A DNA stretch of 36,482 bases, from NCBI GenBank assembly GCA_016790045.1, contig JAEUPW010000135.1, positions 1 through 36,482 on the forward strand, in the 5' to 3' direction. Below, piece by piece: positions 8,614 through 17,212 of the stretch. The notes beneath the pieces are model-generated. The model ran no database searches. It was not told the DNA's origin and was given only the letters and a program-made list of their open reading frames with translations. How positions within the stretch are numbered: position 1 is the stretch's first letter; each line of letters begins with the position of its first letter. A program made the position numbers and the translations under genes. Origin of the DNA: Candidatus Competibacteraceae bacterium (GTDB taxonomy: Bacteria > Pseudomonadota > Gammaproteobacteria > Competibacterales > Competibacteraceae).

Positions 8614-11600
8614 TCATTGCTCCACCGTCACCTGGACTTTCTGATCGTTGCGCCATTCGCCGATGATGCGCTTGCCGTCCTCGTATAACACGCCCCGGCC
8701 GTTCTTGCGGCCGTTACGCCATTCGCCTTCATAGCGGTCGCCGTTGGAATAGTAGTAAACGCCTTGGCCGTTGGGTTCGTCGTTTTCAAAATCGCCGACG
8801 TATTTTTCCCCGCCCGCATAGAAATAAGTGCCCTGGCCGCTCTTGCGGCCGTTGCGCCACTGGCCTTGATAGCGGTTGCCGGTGCGATAGTAATAAGTCC
8901 CCTGGCCGCTGATCACGCCGTTGCTCCAGCCGCCGATATATTTTTCGCGACGGCCGGGGTAAATATAGGTGCCTTGTCCGTGCATCCTGGCGTTGCGGAA
9001 CTCGCCGATGTACTCGCTGCCGTCGGGATGGCGATAATTGCCTTGGCCGTTCAGGCAGTTGCCGCGCACGCAATTCGCGCCTTGTCCGGCCGGGCGCTCG
9101 GCTTGGGGCTCCGGCGCGCGGGCGGAAGCGGGCGGCGATTGCCGGGCCGGTGGTCCGGCGGTCTCTTCCTCGTCCGGTTCGGGTTCCAGGGCCGGTTCCG
9201 GTGGCCGCTGCCGGGGAGAAGCGGCCGGAGCGGCGGTCGCCACCGCGAGTTTCTTGGGCAAGGTGGCAGATAGCGTGCTGTCATCGCCGGCGGCGAGATC
9301 GACTTGTCCGTTCCAGTCCTGATAGCCGTCCAGGCTGACCCGCACTTTATAAGAACCGGGCTTGACCTCCACTTCTACGGGAGTCGTGCCGATGTTGCGG
9401 CCGTTGACCGTGACTTGAGCCTCCTCGACGTTGGCGCGAACCGCCAAGCGGGCCGGGATCGCCGGTTGCTGTTTCACGCGATCCAGCTTGGCGCGCGCGG
9501 CGGAAGCGTAGCGGCTTTTGGGATGAGCCTCCAAAAACCGTTCCAGATCGGCGGGATTGGTGCTGTTGCGCACCGCGGCCCACGCTTGCGCGGGCGTCGC
9601 AGGTTTGCGTTCGCTTTCCGGTGCCACGGCGGGCTGATCCACCAGCCGCCCTTGCGGGGAAACCGTCACCAGCATGCTCACTTCCTGCTCGGTTTCGGTT
9701 TTCGAGACGCGCGTGTGGCGGTCTTGGGAAATGATTTGCGTCTCGGGCGCTTTCGCCGGCGGCGGTTTTGCCGATAGCGGCGTCGAGACCAAATCGATCG
9801 GCCTAAGATCCGGCTTGGCCGCGCTGGCCAACGGCCCGGCGGCGAGGTTTGCGGTCGCGTCCGACGCCTTGTTTGAGACGCTGGCCGAAACCGGTAAGCC
9901 CAATTGCGGAACCGAAACCAGGTCGATGGGCGGCATGTCCGGTTTGGCCGCGCGCGACGGCGCAGGCGCCGGTTCGGCCCGCACCACCGAATCCGGCGCT
10001 TTTGGCCTTTCCGGAGGCGTCGGCGCCAGTTCGGGCCGGACTGGCGGGACCGGGGCGTCAAACCTTTCCGCCATCGTCGGCGGCGGTTCGAAACGGGTTG
10101 ACACGCTCGGCGTGCCAGCCCGTTCCGGCGTGGGCGTCCCGGCTTCGGCGCGCGCCGTCGGCGGGGGTGCACCGGGCTTTTCCGGGGCTGTTGACGGCGG
10201 TTTTGCTTCGGCCGCCAAGCCTGGGTCCACAGTCGGCCTCGGGGGCGGCGCGGCCGGTTTGAGCGCGGTTTCGGTCTCGTCCAGCCGCTCGCGCAACTCG
10301 GCCAGACGCACATGCGAGGCGTTCAGCTCCGCCAGCTTGTCCAGCGCGTCGCGCGCGGCGTTGAGATTCTTGCGCCGCAACCCGGCATCAGCCAAATCGG
10401 CGTAACGGTCGGCGACGCGAGCGAGACCTGTCAGAGCCTCGCTGTTGCCTTGATCGCGATCGAGCGCTTCGCGGTAACAGTCGGCGGCGTTACCGCCCTT
10501 GCCCGAGGTGAGCCGGTTGGCTTTGAGATGCGCGTCGCAGGTTTTGAGCAAAGCGGCCAGACGGGCCGCCTCGTCCGGCACGGGCGCGGGGGCCGGCGCG
10601 GGCGGAGGCTCTTTAAGCTCGCGCAACCGCCCGCGAATATCCTCGCGCAGGGCCAGCAACCGGGCGTGATCGGGCGTGAGCTGCAAGCCTTGCTCGATTT
10701 GCACCAGACTGGCCTCGTAAGCGCGATCGCGCTGGTAGCCGAGCGCGCGCCTCAAAAAGTCATCCGATCTGCGCCGCCGCTGCTCGGCTTCCGCCCGTTC
10801 GCGCTCGGCTTCGGCGCGTTGCCGCTCGGCCTCGGCCCGGTGGCGTTCGGCTTCGGCCTTCTGGCGTTCGGCGGCCTCCAGTTGGAGGCGGGCGGCTTTT
10901 TCCTGGCGCTGGCGCTCGGCTTGTTGCGCGAGCACAGCCTTTTTCAGGGCCAAAAGCGGCGCATGGTCGGGCACGGCCTGCAAGCCTTGTTCGATGTGCA
11001 CCAAACTCATCTCCAAAGCGCCTTCCTGCTGGGTTCGCTGGGCTTGTTCCAGAAATTGATCGGCTTGCAGGCGGGCTTGACGTTGGTGCTCGGAAAGCTG
11101 CCGGGCGCGATCCCGGTCGGCGATCTGCTGGTTCACCCGTTCGCGCAGCGCCTTCAAAGCGGCGTGATCGGGCGCGATCCGCAGGCCCTGCTCGACCTGC
11201 GCCAGGCTGTCCTCCAACGCGCCGGCTTGCAGGCGCTCGATGGCTTGATCCAGCTTTTGGCCGGCTTCGTTCCGCCGCCGGATTTCGGGATCGACCGCCG
11301 CCGTTTCCGTGGCCGGGGGCGGCGTGACGGCCACCGGCGCGTCGGACCGGTTGAGCGCCAGATAGCCCCCGCCCAGCACCGCGCCGGCCAAGGCGACAGC
11401 CGGCAGCAACCAGCCGGCTTTGCGCCCGTCTTGGCGCGTTGAGGGGGATGCCGCGCCGACCGCCGGCACCAGGGTTTCCTGCGACAGGCCCGGGTTGGCG
11501 GGCGCGGTCTCGGCGGCGTCCAGCGCGGCGAGAAACTCCTGCCCGGTTTGAAAGCGCTGGCCGGCTTCCTTTTCCAGCAATTTGTTCAACAGCGGCTGGT

Positions 11601-12291
11601 AGCGGGCCAGCTCGGGGGGCAATTCGGGAATGGGCGAGGTCACGTGCATCATCGCCACCGCGAAACTGTCTTCGGCGGCATAGGGCACGTGACCGGTCAA
11701 CATTTCGTAAAACAGCACGCCGAGACTGTAGAGATCGGCGCGGGCGTCCACCGTTTGACCGCGAATCTGCTCGGGGCTCATGTAGCGCGGCGTGCCGATA
11801 GAAAGCCCGGTCCGGGTCATGATGGTGTTGCCGCCGAGCGTTTTGGCGATGCCGAAGTCGGTCAGCACCGGGCTGCCGTTTTCGCGGAACAGGATATTCT
11901 GGGGCTTGATGTCGCGGTGGATGATGTTGCGGCTGTGGGCGTACTGGAGGGCTCTGGCGATGGCGCGGCTGACCGACAGCGCGCCTTTCAGCGGCAACCC
12001 CTCGCGGATGCGCTGCTGTAGCGTTCCGCCCGGCACGTACTCCATCGACAGGTAATAAATGTTATCGTGCGAGCCGATGTCGTAAACGGTGATAATGTTC
12101 GGGTCGTTCAATTGCGCGATCAACCGACCTTCCCGCAGGAACCGGTGCGAGAATTCTTCATCGGTCGTCAGCACGGGCTTGATGATCTTCAAGGCCACAT
12201 GGCGGTTAAGGGATTCCTGAATGGCGAGATAGACGATCGCCATGCCGCCCTGGCCCAGCTCACGTTCGATTTGATAGCCTGGAATGCGCAT
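8614..12291 (-). CDS. Membrane Ser/Thr protein kinase with TPR-like, PEGA and MORN repeats
   Basis: This 1225-residue protein begins with a complete PknB-type kinase domain (residues 1-260): GQGGMAIVY glycine loop, K35, E54, HRDIKPQN with D127, DFG 145-147, GTPRYMSPEQ. A single membrane helix (about 293-314) should place the remainder outside the cytoplasm. Next come three related TPR-like units (about 349-384, 416-451, 516-551; pattern SL-x-x-[IV]-E-Q-G-L-x-x-x-P-D-H-A), with an Ala/Glu/Arg coiled coil at about 474-511, a further helical repeat region (575-675) and a long Pro/Ala-rich stretch. A PEGA domain follows (about 948-1012), then about six MORN repeats (about 1079-1222; YxGEWRNGRKNGRG type). 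ATG 12291 has GAGA seven bases upstream. It is divergent from aroC with a 287-bp gap. Targets are unknown. Confidence 0.92.
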   Translation of the reverse strand: MRIPGYQIERELGQGGMAIVYLAIQESLNRHVALKIIKPVLTTDEEFSHRFLREGRLIAQLNDPNIITVYDIGSHDNIYYLSMEYVPGGTLQQRIREGLPLKGALSVSRAIARALQYAHSRNIIHRDIKPQNILFRENGSPVLTDFGIAKTLGGNTIMTRTGLSIGTPRYMSPEQIRGQTVDARADLYSLGVLFYEMLTGHVPYAAEDSFAVAMMHVTSPIPELPPELARYQPLLNKLLEKEAGQRFQTGQEFLAALDAAETAPANPGLSQETLVPAVGAASPSTRQDGRKAGWLLPAVALAGAVLGGGYLALNRSDAPVAVTPPPATETAAVDPEIRRRNEAGQKLDQAIERLQAGALEDSLAQVEQGLRIAPDHAALKALRERVNQQIADRDRARQLSEHQRQARLQADQFLEQAQRTQQEGALEMSLVHIEQGLQAVPDHAPLLALKKAVLAQQAERQRQEKAARLQLEAAERQKAEAERHRAEAERQRAEAERERAEAEQRRRRSDDFLRRALGYQRDRAYEASLVQIEQGLQLTPDHARLLALREDIRGRLRELKEPPPAPAPAPVPDEAARLAALLKTCDAHLKANRLTSGKGGNAADCYREALDRDQGNSEALTGLARVADRYADLADAGLRRKNLNAARDALDKLAELNASHVRLAELRERLDETETALKPAAPPPRPTVDPGLAAEAKPPSTAPEKPGAPPPTARAEAGTPTPERAGTPSVSTRFEPPPTMAERFDAPVPPVRPELAPTPPERPKAPDSVVRAEPAPAPSRAAKPDMPPIDLVSVPQLGLPVSASVSNKASDATANLAAGPLASAAKPDLRPIDLVSTPLSAKPPPAKAPETQIISQDRHTRVSKTETEQEVSMLVTVSPQGRLVDQPAVAPESERKPATPAQAWAAVRNSTNPADLERFLEAHPKSRYASAARAKLDRVKQQPAIPARLAVRANVEEAQVTVNGRNIGTTPVEVEVKPGSYKVRVSLDGYQDWNGQVDLAAGDDSTLSATLPKKLAVATAAPAASPRQRPPEPALEPEPDEEETAGPPARQSPPASARAPEPQAERPAGQGANCVRGNCLNGQGNYRHPDGSEYIGEFRNARMHGQGTYIYPGRREKYIGGWSNGVISGQGTYYYRTGNRYQGQWRNGRKSGQGTYFYAGGEKYVGDFENDEPNGQGVYYYSNGDRYEGEWRNGRKNGRGVLYEDGKRIIGEWRNDQKVQVTVEQ

Positions 12292-12578
12292 GTTTAAATC
12301 TCGTCATGCCGGACGCCGCGTTCCAGCGGTCGCCGCGCCACATTGTTTCGCCGTTGCAATAGCAAAGCCTCGTCTGTGCTTCAAATCCCCGCGCCGCCGT
12401 TGCCAAGAGCTTGGCCGTGGTCTTGGGCTGAAGCAGTATGATAGGTCCGAAAAGCCGGAAATCGCCTAATTTTCGCTAAAAAATGCCATTTGTTGAAACA
12501 TTCTTCAAGCCAAATGTAGCAAGAGTCGTGCCGCCAATGTCTTGAAGCGCTATCACATGAGGTAAGGATCGGGTTCTG

Positions 12579-13694
12579 ATGTCTGGCAACACATTCGGCA
12601 AGTTGTTCACGGTCACCACCTTCGGCGAGAGCCACGGCCCGGCGCTCGGCGCGGTCGTGGACGGCTGCCCGCCCGGCCTGGAATTGTCCGAGGCGGACCT
12701 GCAAATCGATTTAGACCGCCGCCGGCCCGGAAAGAGCCGTCACACCACCCAGCGCCGCGAACCGGACGCGGTGCGCATCCTCTCGGGCGTGTTCGAAGGC
12801 AAAACGACCGGGACGCCCATCGGCCTGTCGATCGAAAACGTGGACCCGCGCTCGAAGGATTACGGCGAGATCATGGATCGGTTCCGGCCGGGCCACGCCG
12901 ATTACAGCTACCAGCAAAAATACGGCTGGCGGGACTATCGCGGCGGCGGCCGGTCGTCGGCGCGCGAGACCGCGATGCGGGTGGCGGCCGGGGCCATCGC
13001 CAAGAAATATTTGCGGGAGCGCTACGGCGTCACGATCCGGGGCTATCTGGCGCAACTCGGCCCGATTCGGCCGGATCGCTTGCTGTGGGAAGAAGTGGAG
13101 AACAATGCGTTTTTTTGCCCCGATCCCGCCAAGGTGGCGGAACTGGAACAGTTCATGGACGCGCTGCGCAAATCCGGCGATTCCATCGGCGCGCGGGTGA
13201 CGGTGGTGGCCAGCGGGCTGCCGCCGGGCTGGGGCGAGCCGGTGTTCGACCGGCTGGACGCCGATATCGCCCACGCCTTGATGAGCATCAACGCGGTCAA
13301 GGGGGTGGAAATCGGCGCGGGTTTCGCCAGCGTCGAGCAGCGCGGCACCGAACACCGCGACGAAATCGCGCCGGCGGGATTTTTGAGCAACAACGCGGGC
13401 GGGGTGCTGGGCGGAATTTCGACCGGCCAGGACATTGTGGCCAGCATCGCCCTGAAACCGACCTCCAGCCTGCGGTTGCCGGGGCGCACGGTCAATTTGC
13501 GCGGCGAGCCGGCGGAAGTGGTGACCAAAGGCCGGCACGATCCCTGCGTCGGCATCCGCGCCACGCCCATCGCCGAGGCGATGCTGGCTCTGGTGCTGAT
13601 GGACCACGCCTTGCGCCACCGCGCCCAGAACGCCGACGTCCGGTCCGAGACACCATCGATTCCGGGCGCCGCGCCTGGCGGTTCGCCGCGCTAA
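12579..13694 (+). CDS. aroC: Chorismate synthase
   Basis: AroC converts 5-enolpyruvylshikimate 3-phosphate to chorismate, the last step of the shikimate pathway, using reduced FMN. The 371-residue protein has the family signatures: [18 protein letters not shown] at the N-terminus, [26 protein letters not shown] in the middle, and [18 protein letters not shown] near the C-terminus. The length is close to other proteobacterial enzymes, with about 20 extra Pro/Ser/Ala residues at the end. ATG 12579 is preceded by TAAGGA about 10 bases upstream. An MFS transporter gene follows 59 bp downstream on the same strand. Confidence 0.97.
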   Translation: MSGNTFGKLFTVTTFGESHGPALGAVVDGCPPGLELSEADLQIDLDRRRPGKSRHTTQRREPDAVRILSGVFEGKTTGTPIGLSIENVDPRSKDYGEIMDRFRPGHADYSYQQKYGWRDYRGGGRSSARETAMRVAAGAIAKKYLRERYGVTIRGYLAQLGPIRPDRLLWEEVENNAFFCPDPAKVAELEQFMDALRKSGDSIGARVTVVASGLPPGWGEPVFDRLDADIAHALMSINAVKGVEIGAGFASVEQRGTEHRDEIAPAGFLSNNAGGVLGGISTGQDIVASIALKPTSSLRLPGRTVNLRGEPAEVVTKGRHDPCVGIRATPIAEAMLALVLMDHALRHRAQNADVRSETPSIPGAAPGGSPR

Positions 13695-13753
13695 AACGCG
13701 CTGCTTCCAGCCTTCCGCCGCAGCGGAGGGCAGTTTTCGGCTTCCATCCGACC

Positions 13754-14896
13754 GTGCTCCCTTTCCCTTTATACCTGCGCCTGTCCGGTTTTTATCTGGT
13801 TTACTTCGCCAGCCTGGGGGTGCTGTTGCCCTATTGGGGCCCGTATTTGGCGGCGCTGGGCTTCGGGCCGGCGCGGATCGGCGAATTGATCGCCATCCCG
13901 CAGGCGACCAAGCTGATTGCGCCGACGCTGTGGGGTTGGCTGGCCGACCGCACCGGCCGGCGGATGCGGGTGGTGCGCTGGGCCTGTCTGGCCTCGGCGC
14001 TGAGCTTTGCCGGCGTTTTTGCCGCCGGCGATTCTTATCTGGGTTTGGCGCTGGTGACGGTGCTGTTCAGCTTCTTCTGGAACGCGGCGCTGCCGCAGTT
14101 CGAGGCGGTGACGCTGGCGCATCTGGGCGAGCAGACCCACCGCTACAGCCGGGTTCGCTTGTGGGGTTCGGTGGGTTTTGTCGGCGCGGCGGTCGGCTTG
14201 GGCTTCGCGGCGCGGCATTGGGGCATCGGGATCGTGCCTTCGATGTTGCTGGGGCTGTTCGTCATGCTCTGGCTGAACAGTCTGCTGGCCCCGGACTGCG
14301 CGGCGTCACCGGTCGCGCAAACAGCCCCGCCGCTCGGTCAGGTGTTGCGGCGACCGGTGGTGCTCGCGCTATTCAGCGTCTGTTTTCTCAATCAGGCCGC
14401 GCACGGGGCGTACTACGGTTTTTTCTCGCTGTATCTGGAAACGCTGGACTATTCGCGCGAGTTTATCGGCCTGATGTGGGGTCTGGGCGTGACGGTAGAA
14501 GTGGGCATGTTCCTGATTTTGCCCCGCTTGCTGCCGCGCTTTGGGCCGCGTCGGCTGATGTTGGCGGCGCTGGCGCTGGCGGCGCTGCGCTGGCTCCTGA
14601 TCGGCCATTTCGCCGGCGAACTGCCGCTGCTGCTGTTGGCCCAAAGCCTGCACGCCTTCAGTTTCGGGGTATTTCACGCCGTCTCCATCCATCTGATCCA
14701 CGAGTTTTTTCCCGGATCGCTGCAAGGGCGCGGCCAAGCGTTGTACAGCAGCCTGAGCTTCGGCGCGGGCAACGCGGCCGGCAGTCTGGCCGCCGGCTAT
14801 TTGTGGGTGGGGTCGGGGCCTGGCGCGATGTTCGATCTGGCGGCGGCGCTGGGGCTGCTCGGTTGGTGGGCGGCCTGGCGCGGCCTGCGAGTGTAG
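13754..14896 (+). CDS. MFS transporter (HcaT-like, MFS_1_like type)
   Basis: This is an inner-membrane permease of about 380 residues with about 12 hydrophobic segments. It opens with the family pattern LRLSGFYLVYFASLGVLLPYWGPYLAALGF, then the loop 2-3 motif GWLADRTGRRMRVVR. The RYSRVRLWGSVGFVGAAVGLGF segment is typical of the subfamily that includes HcaT/YcaD-like sugar or aromatic-acid permeases. The substrate cannot be predicted. The start is GTG 13754: no ATG lies in frame close to the first helix, and the reading frame that continues upstream overlaps aroC out of frame and lacks transporter sequence. A GGAGGG at 13725 is too far to be an ideal ribosome site. It may be co-transcribed with aroC. 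Confidence 0.85.
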   Translation: MLPFPLYLRLSGFYLVYFASLGVLLPYWGPYLAALGFGPARIGELIAIPQATKLIAPTLWGWLADRTGRRMRVVRWACLASALSFAGVFAAGDSYLGLALVTVLFSFFWNAALPQFEAVTLAHLGEQTHRYSRVRLWGSVGFVGAAVGLGFAARHWGIGIVPSMLLGLFVMLWLNSLLAPDCAASPVAQTAPPLGQVLRRPVVLALFSVCFLNQAAHGAYYGFFSLYLETLDYSREFIGLMWGLGVTVEVGMFLILPRLLPRFGPRRLMLAALALAALRWLLIGHFAGELPLLLLAQSLHAFSFGVFHAVSIHLIHEFFPGSLQGRGQALYSSLSFGAGNAAGSLAAGYLWVGSGPGAMFDLAAALGLLGWWAAWRGLRV

Positions 14897-14972
14897 ACGG
14901 GATTTCGAAGCTGGCGCAATTTTAGATTGCAGGCCCGTTTTGTCCGTTAGCTGTCTGATCGAGGAAATCACG

Positions 14973-14999
14973 TTGAACTGATTTTAATTATATTATAAT
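14973..14999 (+). promoter_or_regulatory. Possible promoter of the DUF2202 gene
   Basis: The DNA just upstream of the DUF2202 gene is strongly AT-rich. It holds TTGAAC (14973-14978) and a perfect TATAAT (14994-14999), but the 15-bp spacer is short; TAATAT two bases further on gives 17 bp. The transcript would have a leader of about 30 nt. Confidence 0.4.
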
Positions 15000-15034
15000 A
15001 TTCTAATGTACTAAATTTCAGTGAGGGAATTATC

Positions 15035-15685
15035 ATGTTGAATTTTCTAATTTATCGGCGCGGCATCGCCGCCATCGTCGGGGCTTTCATCCTAGCAGCC
15101 GCTCTGGCAGCCCCCTGGGTGCAAGCGGCGGCATTGAGCGATGCGGAAACCCGAACGCTGACCTTTATGCGCGAGGAGGAAAAGCTGGCTCGCGACGTTT
15201 ACTTGACTTTGAACGACCTGTGGTCGCAGCCGGTGTTCGCCAATATCGCCAAATCCGAACAACAGCACATGGACGCCATGCTGAACTTGATCGAGCGCTA
15301 TCGGATCGCCGATCCGGCTATCCCGACGGTGGGCCTGTTTGCCAACACGGATTTGCAAGCGATGCACGACGGATTGATCGCTCGGGGTCAGCAATCCGTT
15401 ACGGAGGCGTTTTATGCGGGCGCCGCAATCGAGGAAATCGATATTCTCGATTTGCAAGAAGCCATTGCCGAGACCGACAAGGCGGACTTGCGCCAGAGCT
15501 ACGAAAACTTGCTGGCGGCATCCGGCAATCATTTGCGCGCGTTCGTGCGCAATATCGAAGCGCAAGGGTTGGTCTACGAGCCGCAATATTTGAGCGCCGA
15601 ACATCTGGAAGCGATTCTCTCGACGCCGACCCAGCGCTCGGGCAATCCGGGTCGGGGAGGCCGCAACGGCGGGCGCGGCCGCTAA
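15035..15685 (+). CDS. Exported DUF2202 ferritin-like domain protein
   Basis: This 216-residue protein has a signal peptide (about residues 8-32, ending near WVQAAA). A four-helix ferritin-like DUF2202 domain follows, with characteristic acidic and histidine positions: FMREEEKLARDVY, IAKSEQQHMDAML, AAIEEIDILDLQEAI and SGNHLRAFVRNIE. These Glu/His pairs suggest a di-metal site. The C-terminal tail is Gly/Arg-rich (NPGRGGRNGGRGR). Family function is not established; metal or oxidative-stress roles are plausible. ATG 15035 is preceded by GAGGGA. It stands alone, between the MFS gene and the efflux operon, with its own AT-rich upstream region. Confidence 0.88.
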   Translation: MLNFLIYRRGIAAIVGAFILAAALAAPWVQAAALSDAETRTLTFMREEEKLARDVYLTLNDLWSQPVFANIAKSEQQHMDAMLNLIERYRIADPAIPTVGLFANTDLQAMHDGLIARGQQSVTEAFYAGAAIEEIDILDLQEAIAETDKADLRQSYENLLAASGNHLRAFVRNIEAQGLVYEPQYLSAEHLEAILSTPTQRSGNPGRGGRNGGRGR

Positions 15686-15936
15686 AGGCGTCTGCGGCTC
15701 GAAGCGCCCGACACGGCTTCTGACTGCTAAAACCTGTGCGCCGCCGAGCGGTGCGGTTGGCCGATCAGCCGGAACGATCGGCGGCCGGTTGGCGGGCGTT
15801 CGCGCGATGGCCATCCATCCAAGAGGCGGGAGGATATCCCGTGGCGGCGGTTTTTATCCCCCCAGCAGGTTGAAGCGCGGCTTGGCGAGCCGCAGGGTCT
15901 GCGGGGCCCCTATTCTTGGAAACGCCGGCATCGCCG
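15686..15936. other. Gene-free stretch before the efflux operon
   Basis: No coding region is evident. A small hairpin, GCGGCT (15877-15882) pairing with AGCCGC (15888-15893), is present without a T-tract. The stretch ends at the efflux operon promoter. Confidence 0.5.
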
Positions 15937-15965
15937 TTGACATTTATTGAATGAACGTTCATTCT
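15937..15965 (+). promoter_or_regulatory. Promoter of the RND efflux operon
   Basis: A perfect -35 TTGACA (15937-15942) is followed after 17 bp by CATTCT (15960-15965), a weak -10 that retains the conserved second A and final T. The first TetR-type palindrome fills the spacer and overlaps the -10, so bound repressor would exclude RNA polymerase. Confidence 0.6.
15949..15964. promoter_or_regulatory. TetR-family operator, copy 1
   Basis: GAATGAACGTTCATTC is a perfect 16-bp palindrome of the AcrR/TetR operator kind. It overlaps the spacer and -10 of the operon promoter. The likely ligand-responsive repressor is the TetR protein encoded at 21791-22420 at the end of the same operon. Confidence 0.8.
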
Positions 15966-15978
15966 ACGCAAAAATTTT

Positions 15979-15994
15979 GAATGAACGTTCATTC
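15979..15994. promoter_or_regulatory. TetR-family operator, copy 2
   Basis: This is an identical copy of the 16-bp palindrome, beginning exactly 30 bp after the first, about three helical turns, so two repressor dimers would sit on the same DNA face. It lies in the 5' leader, 21 bp before the adaptor ATG. Confidence 0.8.
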
Positions 15995-16015
15995 GCTTTC
16001 AAACAGGATGCCACG

Positions 16016-17200
16016 ATGACGTTTGCGCGCCAGCCATCGCTATTCTGGTTGCCGGTCTTCTTGACCTTGGGGCTCGCCGTTTGCGGCGACGCCCGTTCCC
16101 AGCAGACCGCCCAGCCGAAGCCCCCGCCCCCCGCCGTGACGGTGGTCACCCTGAAACCGGAAACGGTGACGTTGACGCGCGAGTTGCCGGGCAGAACGCA
16201 CCCGTTTCGGGTCGCCGAAGTCCGGCCGCAAGTCGGCGGCATCGTCGAGCGTTTGCTGTTTGACGAAGGCAAGCTGGTCAAGGCCGGACAGCCGCTGTAT
16301 CAATTGGACGACGCGGCCTATCGGGCCGATTACAACAGCGCGAAGGCCAGCCTGACCCGCGCTCAAGCCCGTTTGGAAGCGGCTCGGCTGAGCGCCAAAC
16401 GCAGCGCCGAACTGGTCAAGATCAACGCGGTGAGCCGGCAAGAGGACGAAGACGCCACCGCCGCGCTCCGGCAGGCGGAAGCCGATGTCAAAGTGGCGCA
16501 GGCGACCATCGACAGCGCCGGGGTGGTGCTGAACCGCGCCCGCATCGCCGCGCCGATCCAGGGCCGCATCGGCAAATCGTCGGTCACGCAGGGCGCCCTG
16601 GTCACCGCCAATCAGACCGCGGCGCTGGCGACGATCCAACAGCTCGATCCCATGTATGTGGACCTCACCCAATCCAGCGCCGAAATCCTGCAAATTCGCC
16701 AGGAAGTGGCGGCTGGCAATCTCAGCTCGACCGATGTCCCCGCCAAAATTCTGTTGGAAGACGGGACGGAGTACGCGCACCGGGGCCGGCTGGCGTTTTC
16801 GGAAGTGACGGTCGATCCCTCCACCGGCAGCACGGCGATCCGCATGATCGTGCCCAACCCCAAAGAGCTGTTGCTGCCCGGCATGTACGTGCGGGCGGTG
16901 GTCAGCGCCGGCCAGCGCGCCGGCGCGTTGCTCGCGCCGCAGCAGGGCATCGCCCGCGACCCGAAGGGCAACGCCTCGGCGCTGGTCGTCAACGCCGACG
17001 GCAACGTCGAGGCGCGCAAAGTCAGAGTCAGCCGCGCCATCGGCGATAAATGGCTGGTCGAGGACGGTCTGGCGGCGGGCGATCGCGTCATCGTCGAGGG
17101 CGTGCTGAAAGTCAAGCCCGGCGATCCGGTGCAGGCCGCCGAAGCGGGCAGCGCGCCGCCCGCCGCCGATCCGGCGGCCGCGCCCGCTCGGGCGAACTGA
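16016..17200 (+). CDS. RND efflux periplasmic adaptor subunit (AcrA/MexA family)
   Basis: This 394-residue membrane-fusion protein bridges the pump and the outer-membrane channel. It has an N-terminal signal or anchor segment (LFWLPVFLTLGLAVCGDA; the LAVC is a poor lipobox, so lipidation is doubtful). The lipoyl halves follow: FRVAEVRPQVGGIVERLLFDEGKLVKAGQPLYQLD and later ARIAAPIQGRIGKSSVTQGALV. A helical hairpin of about 80 residues lies between them, then the beta-barrel and membrane-proximal domains (STAIRMIVPNPKELLLPGMYV). ATG 16016 is preferred since AGGA lies 8 bases upstream and an upstream in-frame ATG at 15947 falls inside the operator region. The pump gene begins 12 bp after the stop. 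Confidence 0.95.
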   Translation: MTFARQPSLFWLPVFLTLGLAVCGDARSQQTAQPKPPPPAVTVVTLKPETVTLTRELPGRTHPFRVAEVRPQVGGIVERLLFDEGKLVKAGQPLYQLDDAAYRADYNSAKASLTRAQARLEAARLSAKRSAELVKINAVSRQEDEDATAALRQAEADVKVAQATIDSAGVVLNRARIAAPIQGRIGKSSVTQGALVTANQTAALATIQQLDPMYVDLTQSSAEILQIRQEVAAGNLSSTDVPAKILLEDGTEYAHRGRLAFSEVTVDPSTGSTAIRMIVPNPKELLLPGMYVRAVVSAGQRAGALLAPQQGIARDPKGNASALVVNADGNVEARKVRVSRAIGDKWLVEDGLAAGDRVIVEGVLKVKPGDPVQAAEAGSAPPAADPAAAPARAN

Positions 17201-17212
17201 GGAGATCGGCTC

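Noticed and set aside
13085..13753. Long open frame upstream of and in phase with the MFS transporter
   Set aside because: It overlaps aroC out of frame, has a composition typical of GC-rich shadow frames (Arg/Gly-rich), and carries no transporter sequence; GTG 13754 is the better start.
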